Source: Ruminococcus sp. (GTDB lineage: Bacteria; Bacillota; Clostridia; Oscillospirales; Acutalibacteraceae). From it: DNA of 64,000 nt. Below are positions 37,407 through 47,308 of the stretch, piece after piece. Below the pieces are notes generated by a model. The model was not told the origin of the DNA and did not search any database. It was given only the letters and a program-made list of their open reading frames with translations. The stretch spans positions 104,448 through 168,447 of the forward strand of contig JALELS010000014.1 in assembly GCA_022768065.1 (NCBI GenBank), read 5' to 3'. Each line of letters starts with the position of its first letter. Position 1 is the stretch's first letter. A program made the position numbers and the translations under genes.

Positions 37407-38453
37407 TTGGATAAAATGAACAAACAGACCGAAATAAAAGAAAGCACCGTCCTTCTTATGCCGGACGGGAACCTTGCAAGACCCGGCTATTGTAAGCACA
37501 ACCTTTTCAGATATAATCCCGAAATGATAAAACGTGAAAATACCATGCGCCTTAAGGAATGGGATTATTACCAGATAAGCGACGGAAATATAATGATACA
37601 GCTCAATTTCTTTAATATATCGCTTGCCACCTGTGCCACTTTCGGACTTGTTAACCTCAAGACCGGCAGAAAAATAAGCGGTATGGCAACTGAGCTTTTC
37701 ACGCCGCACAAAAACCGACTCAGCAAAAACGGCGACGTTCCGAACTATACCGAATATAAGCGCGGAGGGACAAAGCTTATATTTGACGTTCGCGAAACGG
37801 AGAGACGCCTCTATTTTGAAGGCACGGCTTCAGGCAAAAAGGTTAAATTCGACGTTACTTGCTATAAGCTTCCCGAGCACGAAAGCATAACAATAGCGAC
37901 CCCGTTTAAGGAGCAGGGGTGCTTCTTCCTTACTCAAAAGCTCAACTGCCTTGCAACCGAGGGCACCGTTGTTGCCGGGAACGAGAAATACACATTTACA
38001 AAGGATAAAACCTTTACGGTTCTTGACTGGGGGCGCGGTGTGTGGCCGCACACGAATACATGGTACTGGGGAAACGGCAGCACTTATCTTGACGGCAAGC
38101 TCTTCGGATTCGAGCTTACATGGGGCTTCGGCGACGAGTCAAATGCAACCGAAACAGCTATATTCTATGACGGCAAATGCCATAAAATAGGCGCAGTGCA
38201 TCTTGAAAAAGACCCTGAAGATGGCGCCGGATGGATGAATGAATGGCATTTTATTTCGGAGGACGGCAGACTTGATTTGACTATGAAGCCGTACTACGAC
38301 CACTATACAAACCTGCTTCCGCTCAATCTGTTCGGTATGAAAACGCATCAGGTTCACGGACTTTGGAGCGGCAAGGCGGTCCTTGACGACGGCACGGAGC
38401 TTCACATAAAGGATATGTACGCATTCTGCGAAAAGGTTCATAACAAGTTCTGA
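37407..38453 (+). CDS. DUF2804 family protein
   Basis: KEWDYYQISDGNIMIQLNFFNISLATCATFGLVNLKTG...VLDWGRGVWPHTNTWYWGNGS...GFELTWGFGDESNATE; gtg/ttg-type start. Confidence 0.82.
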   Translation: MDKMNKQTEIKESTVLLMPDGNLARPGYCKHNLFRYNPEMIKRENTMRLKEWDYYQISDGNIMIQLNFFNISLATCATFGLVNLKTGRKISGMATELFTPHKNRLSKNGDVPNYTEYKRGGTKLIFDVRETERRLYFEGTASGKKVKFDVTCYKLPEHESITIATPFKEQGCFFLTQKLNCLATEGTVVAGNEKYTFTKDKTFTVLDWGRGVWPHTNTWYWGNGSTYLDGKLFGFELTWGFGDESNATETAIFYDGKCHKIGAVHLEKDPEDGAGWMNEWHFISEDGRLDLTMKPYYDHYTNLLPLNLFGMKTHQVHGLWSGKAVLDDGTELHIKDMYAFCEKVHNKF

Positions 38454-38479
38454 TAAAATAATCGGTTCTTTACGATGCA

Positions 38480-38516
38480 AAAAAACGCTTATTCCTATAA
38501 TGGAATAAGCGTTTTT
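38480..38516. terminator. Bidirectional terminator
   Basis: aaaaaacgcttattcc-tataat-ggaataagcgttttt. Confidence 0.75.
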
Positions 38517-38545
38517 CGTTTGCTTTGTTTTTTGCGGATTACAGA

Positions 38546-41500
38546 TTATGCATTGGCATTATATTTGCCTGCAATAACAAGGTCAAGTACGGAGGCGTCG
38601 GAAAGATCGACAACACCGTCCCCGTTGAGGTCCGCAGCGGCAAGCTGATCATCGGTAAGAGTTATAATACCGAGTGAATAATATACAATGAGGTCGTAGT
38701 CTGTTCTGTCGGCTACGCCGTCGTCATTTACATCGCCGAACGGACGTATTTTTACCTGTACGTTGAATTCACTCTTATCGCTGACAAGACCCGAACCGCT
38801 GACAGCACGGAATTTATAATTGTATGTTCCGTTGCCGTTTGTGGTGAGAGTGCTGCCCTCAATATTTGTCCACTCTCCTCCGTTAAGCGAATACTGATAT
38901 TTAACGCCCGACGAAGCCGAAGAGCTGAGAGTAAATGTCACATCCTGCCTTACAAGCGAACCGGAAGCCACATTTTCTTCACCGCAAGCCGCCGTTACCG
39001 TAACGTCCGTCGGAACGCTCTTATCAATCATAACGTCTATGCCGTCCGAAATATCGCTCTCAATACCCGCTTTATTAACGGCTTTGAATTTATAAGTCTT
39101 ATTGCAGTTTTCGGCGATATTGAGAACGCTGCCGTTCATCTCTTTAAAGCCCGAACCGTCGTCATAGTAATATGTAACGCCTGTATTGCTTGTGGCCGAG
39201 AGAACTATTGTAACATCGCCGCTTGTCCACTCGCCTGTTTTACCGTAAGAAGATACGGTAAGCACGGGTTTATCGCCGTCGATATTTGTAACCGTAAATA
39301 TCTTTGTTGCAACTCTGCCGTTTTTGCCTACTACGGTAAATACGTATGTACCGTTCTGTGACACGGTGTAAGAGTCTTCATTGGTTATATCCTGACCGTT
39401 GCAGGTAACCTCGCGAAGTCCCGACTCGCCGACCTCGGTGCTTATATTTATCTTATAGGGATTAGGAGTTACATCGGTAACCTCGGGGGTAAGAGTTATT
39501 TCGGGAACTTTGGCGTCGATCATAACGTGGTAGCTGTCCGACGGATAGCTCTCGGTGCCTGCGTTATTTACGGCTTTAAATCTGTAAACGGCGTTTGTTG
39601 TATCGGTTATCTCAATGCTCGTGCCGCTGTCGATAAGAGTCCAGCCGTTTCCGTTGTCATAATAATAGTTAATACCGGAAAGAGAAGCTTCCTCGGTAGA
39701 GAAGTTGAATGTAACGCCTTCACCCGTCCATCTGCCGAAGGTACCCTCGAACGAGACGCGGATAACAGGCACCTGACGGTCTATCTTAACCGTAAACGCG
39801 GTGACGTTGCTCTCAAGAGCTGCATAGCTCTCGGCCTTAAATTCGTATTTATGCTCACCTGTTTCGGTTGCGGTAAAGGTATTGCCCGAAAGCTCCTGCC
39901 ATTCGCCGCCGTCAATGCGGTAATAATATTTGTAAATTCCCGAATAAGCCTCGGAGGAAAGAGTTATATTTACATCTGTTGCACTCCAAGCACCCTCTTG
40001 ATATTCCTTATCACCGCCGTATACAGCGGAAACAGTAACATCGGTGGGAGCCGTACCGTCTATAACCACGCCGTCCGAACGAAGTATCGCGGAAACATTG
40101 CCTGCCTTATCGGTAGCTCTTGCCTCTACAAAGCCCTTGAAATCGGGGTCTTTAGCCGGTTTGTTTTCGCTGTCGTAGACGCTCCAGTCGGAGCCGGTCG
40201 GCTGACCGTTTTCATCTACAAAGCGATATTCAATTTTGTCTATTCCCGATACGCCCTCATCCGACGCATCAACGGTAATTTCAACAGTCTTGTTAAAGAA
40301 TCTGCATAAAGTGTCCGCCTTGCTGAAGAAGCTTCCGGAAACCTCTCTTGCGACACCGCCTATGTCCTTATGTAAAACGGTTATGCTGTTTACGGTGGGA
40401 GCAATTTTATCGATATTGTTTATAACGATGCTTTCTTCTGCCGTAAGGCCGTTACCCGCAGTTACAACTACGTTGTAGGTTCCGTTCTCAGCAACGGTAA
40501 ACGAATCATGAGAAGCGGTTATATCCTCACCGTTTAATGTAACGGAGGCTATTCCCGAAGCGCCTACATTAAGACTTCCTATTGTAACATCATAGCCCTT
40601 ATTTGTAAGCTCGGTTACGGCGGGAGTAAGAGTGAACGAAGGCTCTATATCATCACGCATAACGGTGTAGCCCTCTGTGTAATCGCTCTCAATGCCCTTT
40701 GAATTTACAGCCTTAAAATAATATGTATCGCTGCTGTTCACATTTACGGTAAGCGTGTTGCCTTCCAATGGTGCTTCTACGCCTGCGGAATCGGTTTTAA
40801 AGTAATACTTAACTCCGTCAAGCTCGTGAGTCGATGAAAGAGTAAAGGTTACGTCCTTGCTTGTCCAGCCGCCGTTATAATCGCCTTTATCAACGCTGAC
40901 AACGGGTTTACCGTATACAATTACGGGGAATGTAGCCGAAGCGCTGCGCCCCGCATGTGTGTATGTAACGGTTATATTCTGCTCTACGTCGTAAAGCTCC
41001 GGGTCAAATGACGATGTGTCGACCGTATAATCGGTGACGTATTCGGACTCGGCGTTGCTGTAATTCGCCTTGACTTTAAGTCCCGAAAGGTCAAGGGTTT
41101 TGTCACCCTCAAGGTAATCTTTTTTCGGATTTTCAAGCTCTATTGAAGTTACCGCTTTAGAGCGAACCGTTATCGGGAATATTGCGTGGTATGTTTTACC
41201 AGCTCTTACCACGTTTACTATAATATACTGCTCGGAATCGAGTATCGAAGTATTTACCGTGCTTACCGTGTAATCGGTTACCGGTACGGAAAGCTGATCG
41301 TCGGTATAGGCGTTTGCCGCCTCTTCGCCGTAATATTCGGCAATATCAGCACGGTTATATGTAAGCTTAACCTCCATACCCGTGAGGTCAAGCTCTGTGT
41401 TGCCCTCTATATAATCGGTCTTAGTGGGAGCGGTGAACGCTATGCTCTGCGGCTCTACCTCAACTACGGTGATATCCTTTTGGGTCTCGACATATGCGCC

Positions 41501-43573
41501 GTCAACCTTTGTAACGCCGTTTCTGCCGAATGCGTGAAGTGTTGTCTCACCTGCCGAAATACCCGTAACAACACCGTTTGAATCAACGGAAGCGAACTCA
41601 TTTTTCTGGTTTACGTCGCCGATATTCCAGTCCGAAACCCAGGGAGCCGATCCGTCATCTTTATTAAGACCCCAACGCTGCTTGTCAACCGAAATTCTCT
41701 CGGGAGAGAATGTAGCGGTGTAGGTAACCGGGAAATCCTTAATTACATAGTCGTTTCCGGTTATTGTAACGCCTGTGAGGTGTCTTATGGAATTACCGCG
41801 TACAGTTATCTCTACGGATTTTGAAACGCTGCCTATGGTTGCGGTTATCGTAACCTTTTTGTTGTTCCAAATAGCCGTTCCGCCCGAATCAAGACCTTTT
41901 ACAAGACCGTTTGCATCGACCGTGGCTATTGACGGGTCGGATGAAGTCCAAACGACTGTTCCGAGGAGTGCTTTGTCATAATCCGACGGCGCTATGTTTG
42001 CAATTGCAAGCTGTGTGGTCTTGCTCTCGTTAACGGTAGTGCTTCCGCTGATACTGAAGTCGGTTATAGCTTTACCCGCGGTTACCGTAAGAGAATCCTC
42101 AACGGTTTTATCGTTAAGAGTTGCCCTTACGTGAATTTCGCTTATACCGCTTGACTTCGGTGTGAATACACCGTCCGATGTGAGCGTAGCGAGCTTTGTC
42201 TCGGCGGGAGCCGAAGAAGAAGCCCAAATTATCTCGTTTGTATCGGGATCTGTAAGACCCCACTCACTTTTAACCGACGAGTTGGTATTAAGCCTTGACG
42301 GTAATACGTTTGCCTTGTAAGTGGTTGACGTATCATTCGGTACGGCGCTGTTTCCCTCAATTTCAACGGAGGAAATAGTGCCGACTACGCCGGCTCTTGT
42401 TACCTTTATCGTGACGTTTTTGGAAACGCCGCCCGCGGTTGCTGTAAGAGTTGTGGATTTGCTGTATTCGATAAGTCCGTCACCGCCGTCAAGGCCGGTA
42501 ACCGTACCGGACGCGTCAACTACGGCAATAGATTTATCTGCTATTTCCCATGTAAGGTCGCCTGCATAAGCGCCTGCGGGAACAACATTTGTTATTGCGA
42601 GCTGAGTTGTAGAGCCTTCGCCTACGGATACGGTTGAATCGGTTACGGTTTTTGTACCGCTTATAATATCAAAGGATTCTACGGGAAGATCTTTCTGTTC
42701 AACTACATTAAATGTGATGGTATCAACAAAAGCTACATTGCTCGCATCATATGCCCTGACCGTTACCGAACCTGCCGCAGTAAATGTGACAAGACCCGTA
42801 TCGGAAACCGTTGCGCGCTTACCCGAGCTTGTGTCAAAAATGCTTCCGCCCATTTCCCATTTAACGGAATGTTTAAGTCTTACGGGAGTTACCGCACCGT
42901 AAAGCTGAACTGTTTTGCCTACGGCAACGGTAATGGGAACGCTCTTTTTATTGGTTATGTGCGTACCGGTGGGAAGAACGTTTGCGACAACGCTCTTTTG
43001 AACCTTAACCTTAATGGTGTCGCTTGCAAGCTTTGCGCCGTTTGCATCATATATGGTAGCCGTTATCTCTACATTCATATTGGCAAGGGCTGTGGCAAGA
43101 CTGTCTGCAAGAGTATCGCCTGCAATACCTCTGACGATGGAGACTATCATATCGTCATTCATACTGTCAAGATCAACGCCGGAGCTTTCAAGCTGTTTCA
43201 TAATCTCGTCTGCCATTTTGTCGCCTACGAGAGGAAGCACACGCACGTTTTCATCAAGCCAAAGCTGAATTATCGCCGTTTTTGACGAATCATACGCCGT
43301 GACCTTTCCGTTATCGTCAACATCGGCAAGAAGAGGTAAGTTACTCACCCACGTTACCGTAGTACCCTCCGGTAAGTCGCCGGTAGTTGTGTACTTGAGC
43401 TGAAGAGTTTTGTACTCCGTGAGCTGCTGAATGTCTGTGATGTCATTTCCGCTCTCATCCGTTATGTTAAGCGTAACTCCTGCCGCGTAGCTCACAAGAG
43501 CCGACGGTATCAGAGTAAGTAACATAAGGACAGACAGTATGACGCTCAAAAGCTTGGTTAATGTTTTTTGCAT
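38546..43573 (-). CDS. 1675-aa secreted multi-Ig-like (Big_2-like and FN3/Ig-like repeats) protein with C-terminal dockerin
   Basis: Signal peptide; repeated Ig-like units (TTQLAITNVVP...DLTWEIADKSIAVVDASGTVTGLD; repeated GGWTSKDVTFTLSS...YYF...YYFKAVNSKGIES); C-term GDVNDDGVADRTDYDLIVYYSLG...ADLNGDGVVDLSDASVLDLVIAGKYN. Confidence 0.88.
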   Translation of the reverse strand: MQKTLTKLLSVILSVLMLLTLIPSALVSYAAGVTLNITDESGNDITDIQQLTEYKTLQLKYTTTGDLPEGTTVTWVSNLPLLADVDDNGKVTAYDSSKTAIIQLWLDENVRVLPLVGDKMADEIMKQLESSGVDLDSMNDDMIVSIVRGIAGDTLADSLATALANMNVEITATIYDANGAKLASDTIKVKVQKSVVANVLPTGTHITNKKSVPITVAVGKTVQLYGAVTPVRLKHSVKWEMGGSIFDTSSGKRATVSDTGLVTFTAAGSVTVRAYDASNVAFVDTITFNVVEQKDLPVESFDIISGTKTVTDSTVSVGEGSTTQLAITNVVPAGAYAGDLTWEIADKSIAVVDASGTVTGLDGGDGLIEYSKSTTLTATAGGVSKNVTIKVTRAGVVGTISSVEIEGNSAVPNDTSTTYKANVLPSRLNTNSSVKSEWGLTDPDTNEIIWASSSAPAETKLATLTSDGVFTPKSSGISEIHVRATLNDKTVEDSLTVTAGKAITDFSISGSTTVNESKTTQLAIANIAPSDYDKALLGTVVWTSSDPSIATVDANGLVKGLDSGGTAIWNNKKVTITATIGSVSKSVEITVRGNSIRHLTGVTITGNDYVIKDFPVTYTATFSPERISVDKQRWGLNKDDGSAPWVSDWNIGDVNQKNEFASVDSNGVVTGISAGETTLHAFGRNGVTKVDGAYVETQKDITVVEVEPQSIAFTAPTKTDYIEGNTELDLTGMEVKLTYNRADIAEYYGEEAANAYTDDQLSVPVTDYTVSTVNTSILDSEQYIIVNVVRAGKTYHAIFPITVRSKAVTSIELENPKKDYLEGDKTLDLSGLKVKANYSNAESEYVTDYTVDTSSFDPELYDVEQNITVTYTHAGRSASATFPVIVYGKPVVSVDKGDYNGGWTSKDVTFTLSSTHELDGVKYYFKTDSAGVEAPLEGNTLTVNVNSSDTYYFKAVNSKGIESDYTEGYTVMRDDIEPSFTLTPAVTELTNKGYDVTIGSLNVGASGIASVTLNGEDITASHDSFTVAENGTYNVVVTAGNGLTAEESIVINNIDKIAPTVNSITVLHKDIGGVAREVSGSFFSKADTLCRFFNKTVEITVDASDEGVSGIDKIEYRFVDENGQPTGSDWSVYDSENKPAKDPDFKGFVEARATDKAGNVSAILRSDGVVIDGTAPTDVTVSAVYGGDKEYQEGAWSATDVNITLSSEAYSGIYKYYYRIDGGEWQELSGNTFTATETGEHKYEFKAESYAALESNVTAFTVKIDRQVPVIRVSFEGTFGRWTGEGVTFNFSTEEASLSGINYYYDNGNGWTLIDSGTSIEITDTTNAVYRFKAVNNAGTESYPSDSYHVMIDAKVPEITLTPEVTDVTPNPYKINISTEVGESGLREVTCNGQDITNEDSYTVSQNGTYVFTVVGKNGRVATKIFTVTNIDGDKPVLTVSSYGKTGEWTSGDVTIVLSATSNTGVTYYYDDGSGFKEMNGSVLNIAENCNKTYKFKAVNKAGIESDISDGIDVMIDKSVPTDVTVTAACGEENVASGSLVRQDVTFTLSSSASSGVKYQYSLNGGEWTNIEGSTLTTNGNGTYNYKFRAVSGSGLVSDKSEFNVQVKIRPFGDVNDDGVADRTDYDLIVYYSLGIITLTDDQLAAADLNGDGVVDLSDASVLDLVIAGKYNANA

Positions 43574-43710
43574 ACAGATCTTCCTTTCCCTAAGAAGCTG
43601 CCTTTATGTGAAAATAATAACAAATTCTACATATTTTTTCAATGCACACATTATTACAAATAGTATTATAAGTGCGTTTATGTTTTGGTTATTATTTAAG
43701 GCAAACAAAA

Positions 43711-43743
43711 AAAAAGCACGGAATTATACACTCCGCGCTTTTT
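43711..43743 (-). terminator. Terminator after prfB
   Basis: Reverse strand AGCGCGGA-GTGTATAAT-TCCGTGCT-TTTTTTT. Confidence 0.65.
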
Positions 43744-43789
43744 TGTCCGATTTACTGGACCGCATTACCGCCCTGCTTCGGTAAAGCGA

Positions 43790-44908
43790 TTATTCCTCCA
43801 GCTTTTTCTGAGACTGCATTTTGAGATATGCATTTATAAACCCGTCAATATCGCCGTCCATTACCGCATTGATATTACCCATTTCATATCCTGTGCGGTT
43901 ATCCTTAACAAGGGTGTACGGCATAAACACATAAGAGCGTATCTGGTTGCCCCAGCCTATCTCTTTTTGGTCGCCCTTAATATCCGAAATTTTGTCAAGA
44001 TGCTCACGCTCTTTAATTTCGAGGAGCTTGGATTTTAACATTCGCATGGCAACCTCGCGGTTTTGATGCTGACTTCTTTCGACCTGGCATGCAACTACGA
44101 TTCCGGTGGGAATATGAGTAAGTCTTACCGCCGATGAAGTCTTATTTACCTTTTGACCGCCCGCACCGCTTGAACGGTAAACGTCCATTTTAATGTCCTC
44201 TGGAGCTATTTCAACTTCGACCGTATCGTCTATTTCGGGCATTACCTCGACGGAGGCAAACGAAGTATGACGTCTGCCTGCGGCGTCAAACGGCGAAACC
44301 CTTACAAGGCGGTGTATTCCCGTCTCGCTTTTCATAAATCCGTAGGCATTTTCGCCCTCTATGAGGATACTTGCCGATTTAAGCCCTGCCTCGTCGCCGT
44401 CAAGGAAGTCAAGCGTTGTGACTTTAAATCCGTGGCGCTCGCCCCAGCGGCAGTACATTCTGAAAAGCATCTGTGCCCAATCCTGCGCCTCTGTTCCGCC
44501 TGCACCGGCGTGGAACGTAAGAATTGCATTTTTGGCATCATATTCGCCGCTCAAAAGAGTTGTAAGAGTCATGGTATCAAGGTCTTTTTCAAACTTTTCG
44601 ACACTCTCGGTACACTCTTCGAGCATACCCTCGTCCTCTTCCTCATTTGAAAGCTCTATCATAACAAGTGCGTCGTCATAATCCTGCCGAAGCTTTTCGT
44701 AAGAAGCTACTTTGTTTTTCAGATTGCTTGTGCGCTGAACAACCTTTTGAGAATTGGCTATATCATCCCAAAAGCCGTCAACGGTCTGCTCTTTTTCAAG
44801 CTGCGCTATCTCCTCTTTCATCTTATCAAGACCCAGAGCCTCGGAAAGATCGTTTAACGCCTTTTCGTGGTTTATAAGTCGCAGTCTCAATTCTTCGTAT
44901 TGAAGCAT
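43790..44908 (-). CDS. prfB: Peptide chain release factor 2 (uninterrupted frame)
   Basis: TFHAGAGGTEAQDWAQMLFRMY; VDVYRSSGAGGQKVNKTSSAVRLTHIPTGIVVACQVERSQHQN. Confidence 0.95.
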   Translation of the reverse strand: MLQYEELRLRLINHEKALNDLSEALGLDKMKEEIAQLEKEQTVDGFWDDIANSQKVVQRTSNLKNKVASYEKLRQDYDDALVMIELSNEEEDEGMLEECTESVEKFEKDLDTMTLTTLLSGEYDAKNAILTFHAGAGGTEAQDWAQMLFRMYCRWGERHGFKVTTLDFLDGDEAGLKSASILIEGENAYGFMKSETGIHRLVRVSPFDAAGRRHTSFASVEVMPEIDDTVEVEIAPEDIKMDVYRSSGAGGQKVNKTSSAVRLTHIPTGIVVACQVERSQHQNREVAMRMLKSKLLEIKEREHLDKISDIKGDQKEIGWGNQIRSYVFMPYTLVKDNRTGYEMGNINAVMDGDIDGFINAYLKMQSQKKLEE

Positions 44909-44975
44909 AAATAAAATTCCTTTACTTATATATTTTTATGTATTTACAAAGTTGTAATTCAAAATTTCTCAACGG

Positions 44976-45893
44976 CTATTTAATATCGGCTATATCATAA
45001 GGCGTTTTTTGATACACAAAATAATTAAGCCAATTTTGGAAAAGCAAGCTTGCTGCGCCGCGCCAGGTATCCACCGGTGTTTTTTTGATGTCGTTATCGG
45101 GGAAATAATTGTGCGGCATCTTTATATCAAGACCCTTTTTCAAATCGCGGAAGTACTCGCGTGCCAAGGTGTCGCTGTCGTATTCGCAATGGCCCGAACA
45201 GTAAAAATTACGGCACGCCATATCCGAAACAAGATGTACTCCGGCTTCCTCGGAATAAGACAAAATCTGAAGATCCTTTACTCTTATTATATCCTCTTTT
45301 CTGTTTTCCGTATGACGTGAATGAGGAACATAAAATACGTCCGAAAATCCGCGCAAAAGCGGGTGATACAAATCGAGCGGTTGGTGGCGGAATACGCCGA
45401 AAACCTTTTCGGGAAGCAGGTGTTTCGGAATACCGTAATTATAGTAAAGCGCCGCCTGCGCTCCCCAACATATATTAAACGTGGAATACACGTTTGTTTT
45501 CGCCCAGTCAAATATTTTGCAGAGCTCGTCCCAATAATCGACCTCTTCAAAATCCATCATTTCAACGGGCGCGCCGGTAACTATCATACCGTCAAATTTT
45601 TCGTCTTTGACATCGTCGTAGGTTTTATAGAATTTGAGCATATGCTCCCTTGACACATTTTTTGAAATATGACTTTTTACCTGCAACAAATCTATTTCAA
45701 GCTGCAGCGGAGAATTACTGAGAAGCCTTAAAAGCTGAGTTTCGGTCTCAATTTTTGTAGGCATTAAATTAAGTATTATAATTTTAAGCGGACGAATGTC
45801 CTGTTTGACGGCTCTGTCCTCCGTCATAACAAATATATTTTCAAGTTCCAGGCTATGATGTGCCGGAAGCTGATTATCTATTTTTATGGGCAT
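44976..45893 (-). CDS. metA: Homoserine O-acyltransferase MetA (predicted O-acetyltransferase)
   Basis: [23 protein letters not shown]...[28 protein letters not shown]...[17 protein letters not shown]...[12 protein letters not shown]. Confidence 0.93.
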   Translation of the reverse strand: MPIKIDNQLPAHHSLELENIFVMTEDRAVKQDIRPLKIIILNLMPTKIETETQLLRLLSNSPLQLEIDLLQVKSHISKNVSREHMLKFYKTYDDVKDEKFDGMIVTGAPVEMMDFEEVDYWDELCKIFDWAKTNVYSTFNICWGAQAALYYNYGIPKHLLPEKVFGVFRHQPLDLYHPLLRGFSDVFYVPHSRHTENRKEDIIRVKDLQILSYSEEAGVHLVSDMACRNFYCSGHCEYDSDTLAREYFRDLKKGLDIKMPHNYFPDNDIKKTPVDTWRGAASLLFQNWLNYFVYQKTPYDIADIK

Positions 45894-45999
45894 ACAGCCA
45901 CCCTCTTTCAGGAAGACGAACTTCGGGCACATACCCAAATTAAGTTCTGACAAAGTATTATATCATAACACATCGTCGTTTGCAATGCCGATACACATA

Positions 46000-46030
46000 A
46001 AAATACCCCGACCGACGGTCGGGGTATTTT
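46000..46030. terminator. Bidirectional terminator closing the surface-protein operon
   Basis: aaaataccccgacc-gacg-gtcggggtatttt. Confidence 0.8.
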
Positions 46031-46054
46031 AAACTTATTTATTGCCGTTTATAA

Positions 46055-47263
46055 TCAGCAAACGGGTTTTGTGTTTTCCTCTTCCTCGTCGTCCTTGCGT
46101 TTTTTACGAAGAATTATGAAGAATATAAGTGACAATCCACAAAGGAAAACAGCAGCTGCGGCGAGCGGATTTTCACGGATAAGTTCACCGGTTTTGGATA
46201 TTACCGGGTTATTCATTATCGGGTTGCCGCTGTCGCTCGGTTTGGTTACCGGAACTTCGCTTGTCGGCTCCTCTACGGGTGTGCCGGGAACAATAGTAAT
46301 AGTACCGTCGTCGTTAACGACAAAGTCGAGCCATAAGGTCTTGGTGCCCTTCGGAACAACTGCAATCTGCGAGCCGTCATCAAGTTTAATAACGGTTGTT
46401 TCTGTTGCCGTATCACTTACGCTTACCGAGAAAGTAGTCTTGCCGGCTACTTCACCGTTTTCGTCGGTGATTGTTACAACATGGAAACCGTCTTTAATAA
46501 CGTCAACGCTGTATGCACCGTCTTTTCCTGCCTCAGCCTTGATTTCGCCGAGGTCAATGTCGAGCTTAGCGCCCGGGAAAAGGTTTTTACCGCGATACAC
46601 ATTACCTCTCATACCCATACGAACACAAGGATCTTCGTGATCTCCGCCGGGATTTGTTGTACCCGAAGGATTGGTTGTACCCGAAGGATTGGTTGTGCCC
46701 GAAGGATTGGTAGTACCTGAAGGATTAGTTGTGCCTGAAGGATTGGTAGTACCCGAGGGATCGGTTGTACCTGAGGGATCTGTAGGAGCGGTCGGCTCTG
46801 TGGGTCTTGTGGGATCCGTAGGAGCTGTCGGCTCAGTGGGATTTGTAGGCTCGGTAGGTTCTGTGGGATTTGTAGTCGGTTCCGTGGGTCCGAAGCATTT
46901 TTTAAATGTGAACACAATGTTCATATCGGTGGTAACCGAGTCAAATCTCAGCATACCGTACTGCAATTTATCGGTATAATCCTTGCCGTTTACCGTGACA
47001 CGTTTTATATGGCTGTCAAGTTTTGCGACAGCGCCGAGAGAAAGCGAATCGAAACGGTTAACGGTGAACTTAGCACCGCTTGCAATAAGGTTGCCGTCTT
47101 TAAGGACATAACCTCCGTCGTTATACGTTACGGTAATTTCATGGGTACTCGGTACAACGGTTTTAAGCTGTGATTTGCCGATTTCACCTGCTTCGGCGAA
47201 AACGCAGAACTGCATGGCGAATATAAGGAAAACCGACAGCAGTACGCTGCAAACCTTTTTCAT
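46055..47263 (-). CDS. Secreted, C-terminally membrane-anchored surface protein with PTEPT and SGTTNP repeats
   Basis: Signal peptide MKKVCSVLLSVFLIFAMQFCVFA; TEPT/TDPT and SGTTNP repeats; C-terminal ISKTGE...hydrophobic...KKRKDDEEEE. Confidence 0.82.
   Translation of the reverse strand: MKKVCSVLLSVFLIFAMQFCVFAEAGEIGKSQLKTVVPSTHEITVTYNDGGYVLKDGNLIASGAKFTVNRFDSLSLGAVAKLDSHIKRVTVNGKDYTDKLQYGMLRFDSVTTDMNIVFTFKKCFGPTEPTTNPTEPTEPTNPTEPTAPTDPTRPTEPTAPTDPSGTTDPSGTTNPSGTTNPSGTTNPSGTTNPSGTTNPSGTTNPGGDHEDPCVRMGMRGNVYRGKNLFPGAKLDIDLGEIKAEAGKDGAYSVDVIKDGFHVVTITDENGEVAGKTTFSVSVSDTATETTVIKLDDGSQIAVVPKGTKTLWLDFVVNDDGTITIVPGTPVEEPTSEVPVTKPSDSGNPIMNNPVISKTGELIRENPLAAAAVFLCGLSLIFFIILRKKRKDDEEEENTKPVC
46650..46790. 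repeat. 18-bp tandem repeat (about 7 units, encodes SGTTNP)
   Basis: Units of ggattggttgtacccgaa with small variations. Confidence 0.8.
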
Positions 47264-47308
47264 GAAACCACCTCCTTATAAATTCTTAAAATTTAAATCT
47301 GACAGAAA

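Noticed and set aside
39527-40309. 260-aa + strand ORF
   Set aside because: Antisense to the repeat-rich 1675-aa protein; composition is typical of a shadow frame
38546-43573. Evidence for a full cellulosome locus
   Set aside because: Dockerins are present in two proteins, but no cohesin or glycoside hydrolase gene was found in the window
45894-46000. Possible SAM riboswitch (S-box) or T-box upstream of metA
   Set aside because: Only ~100 bp, no recognisable S-box/T-box core or terminator-antiterminator pair
46650-46890. Regular short direct repeats suggestive of a CRISPR-like array
   Set aside because: 18-bp units are contiguous without spacers and keep the reading frame (SGTTNP/TEPT); coding repeats, no cas genes
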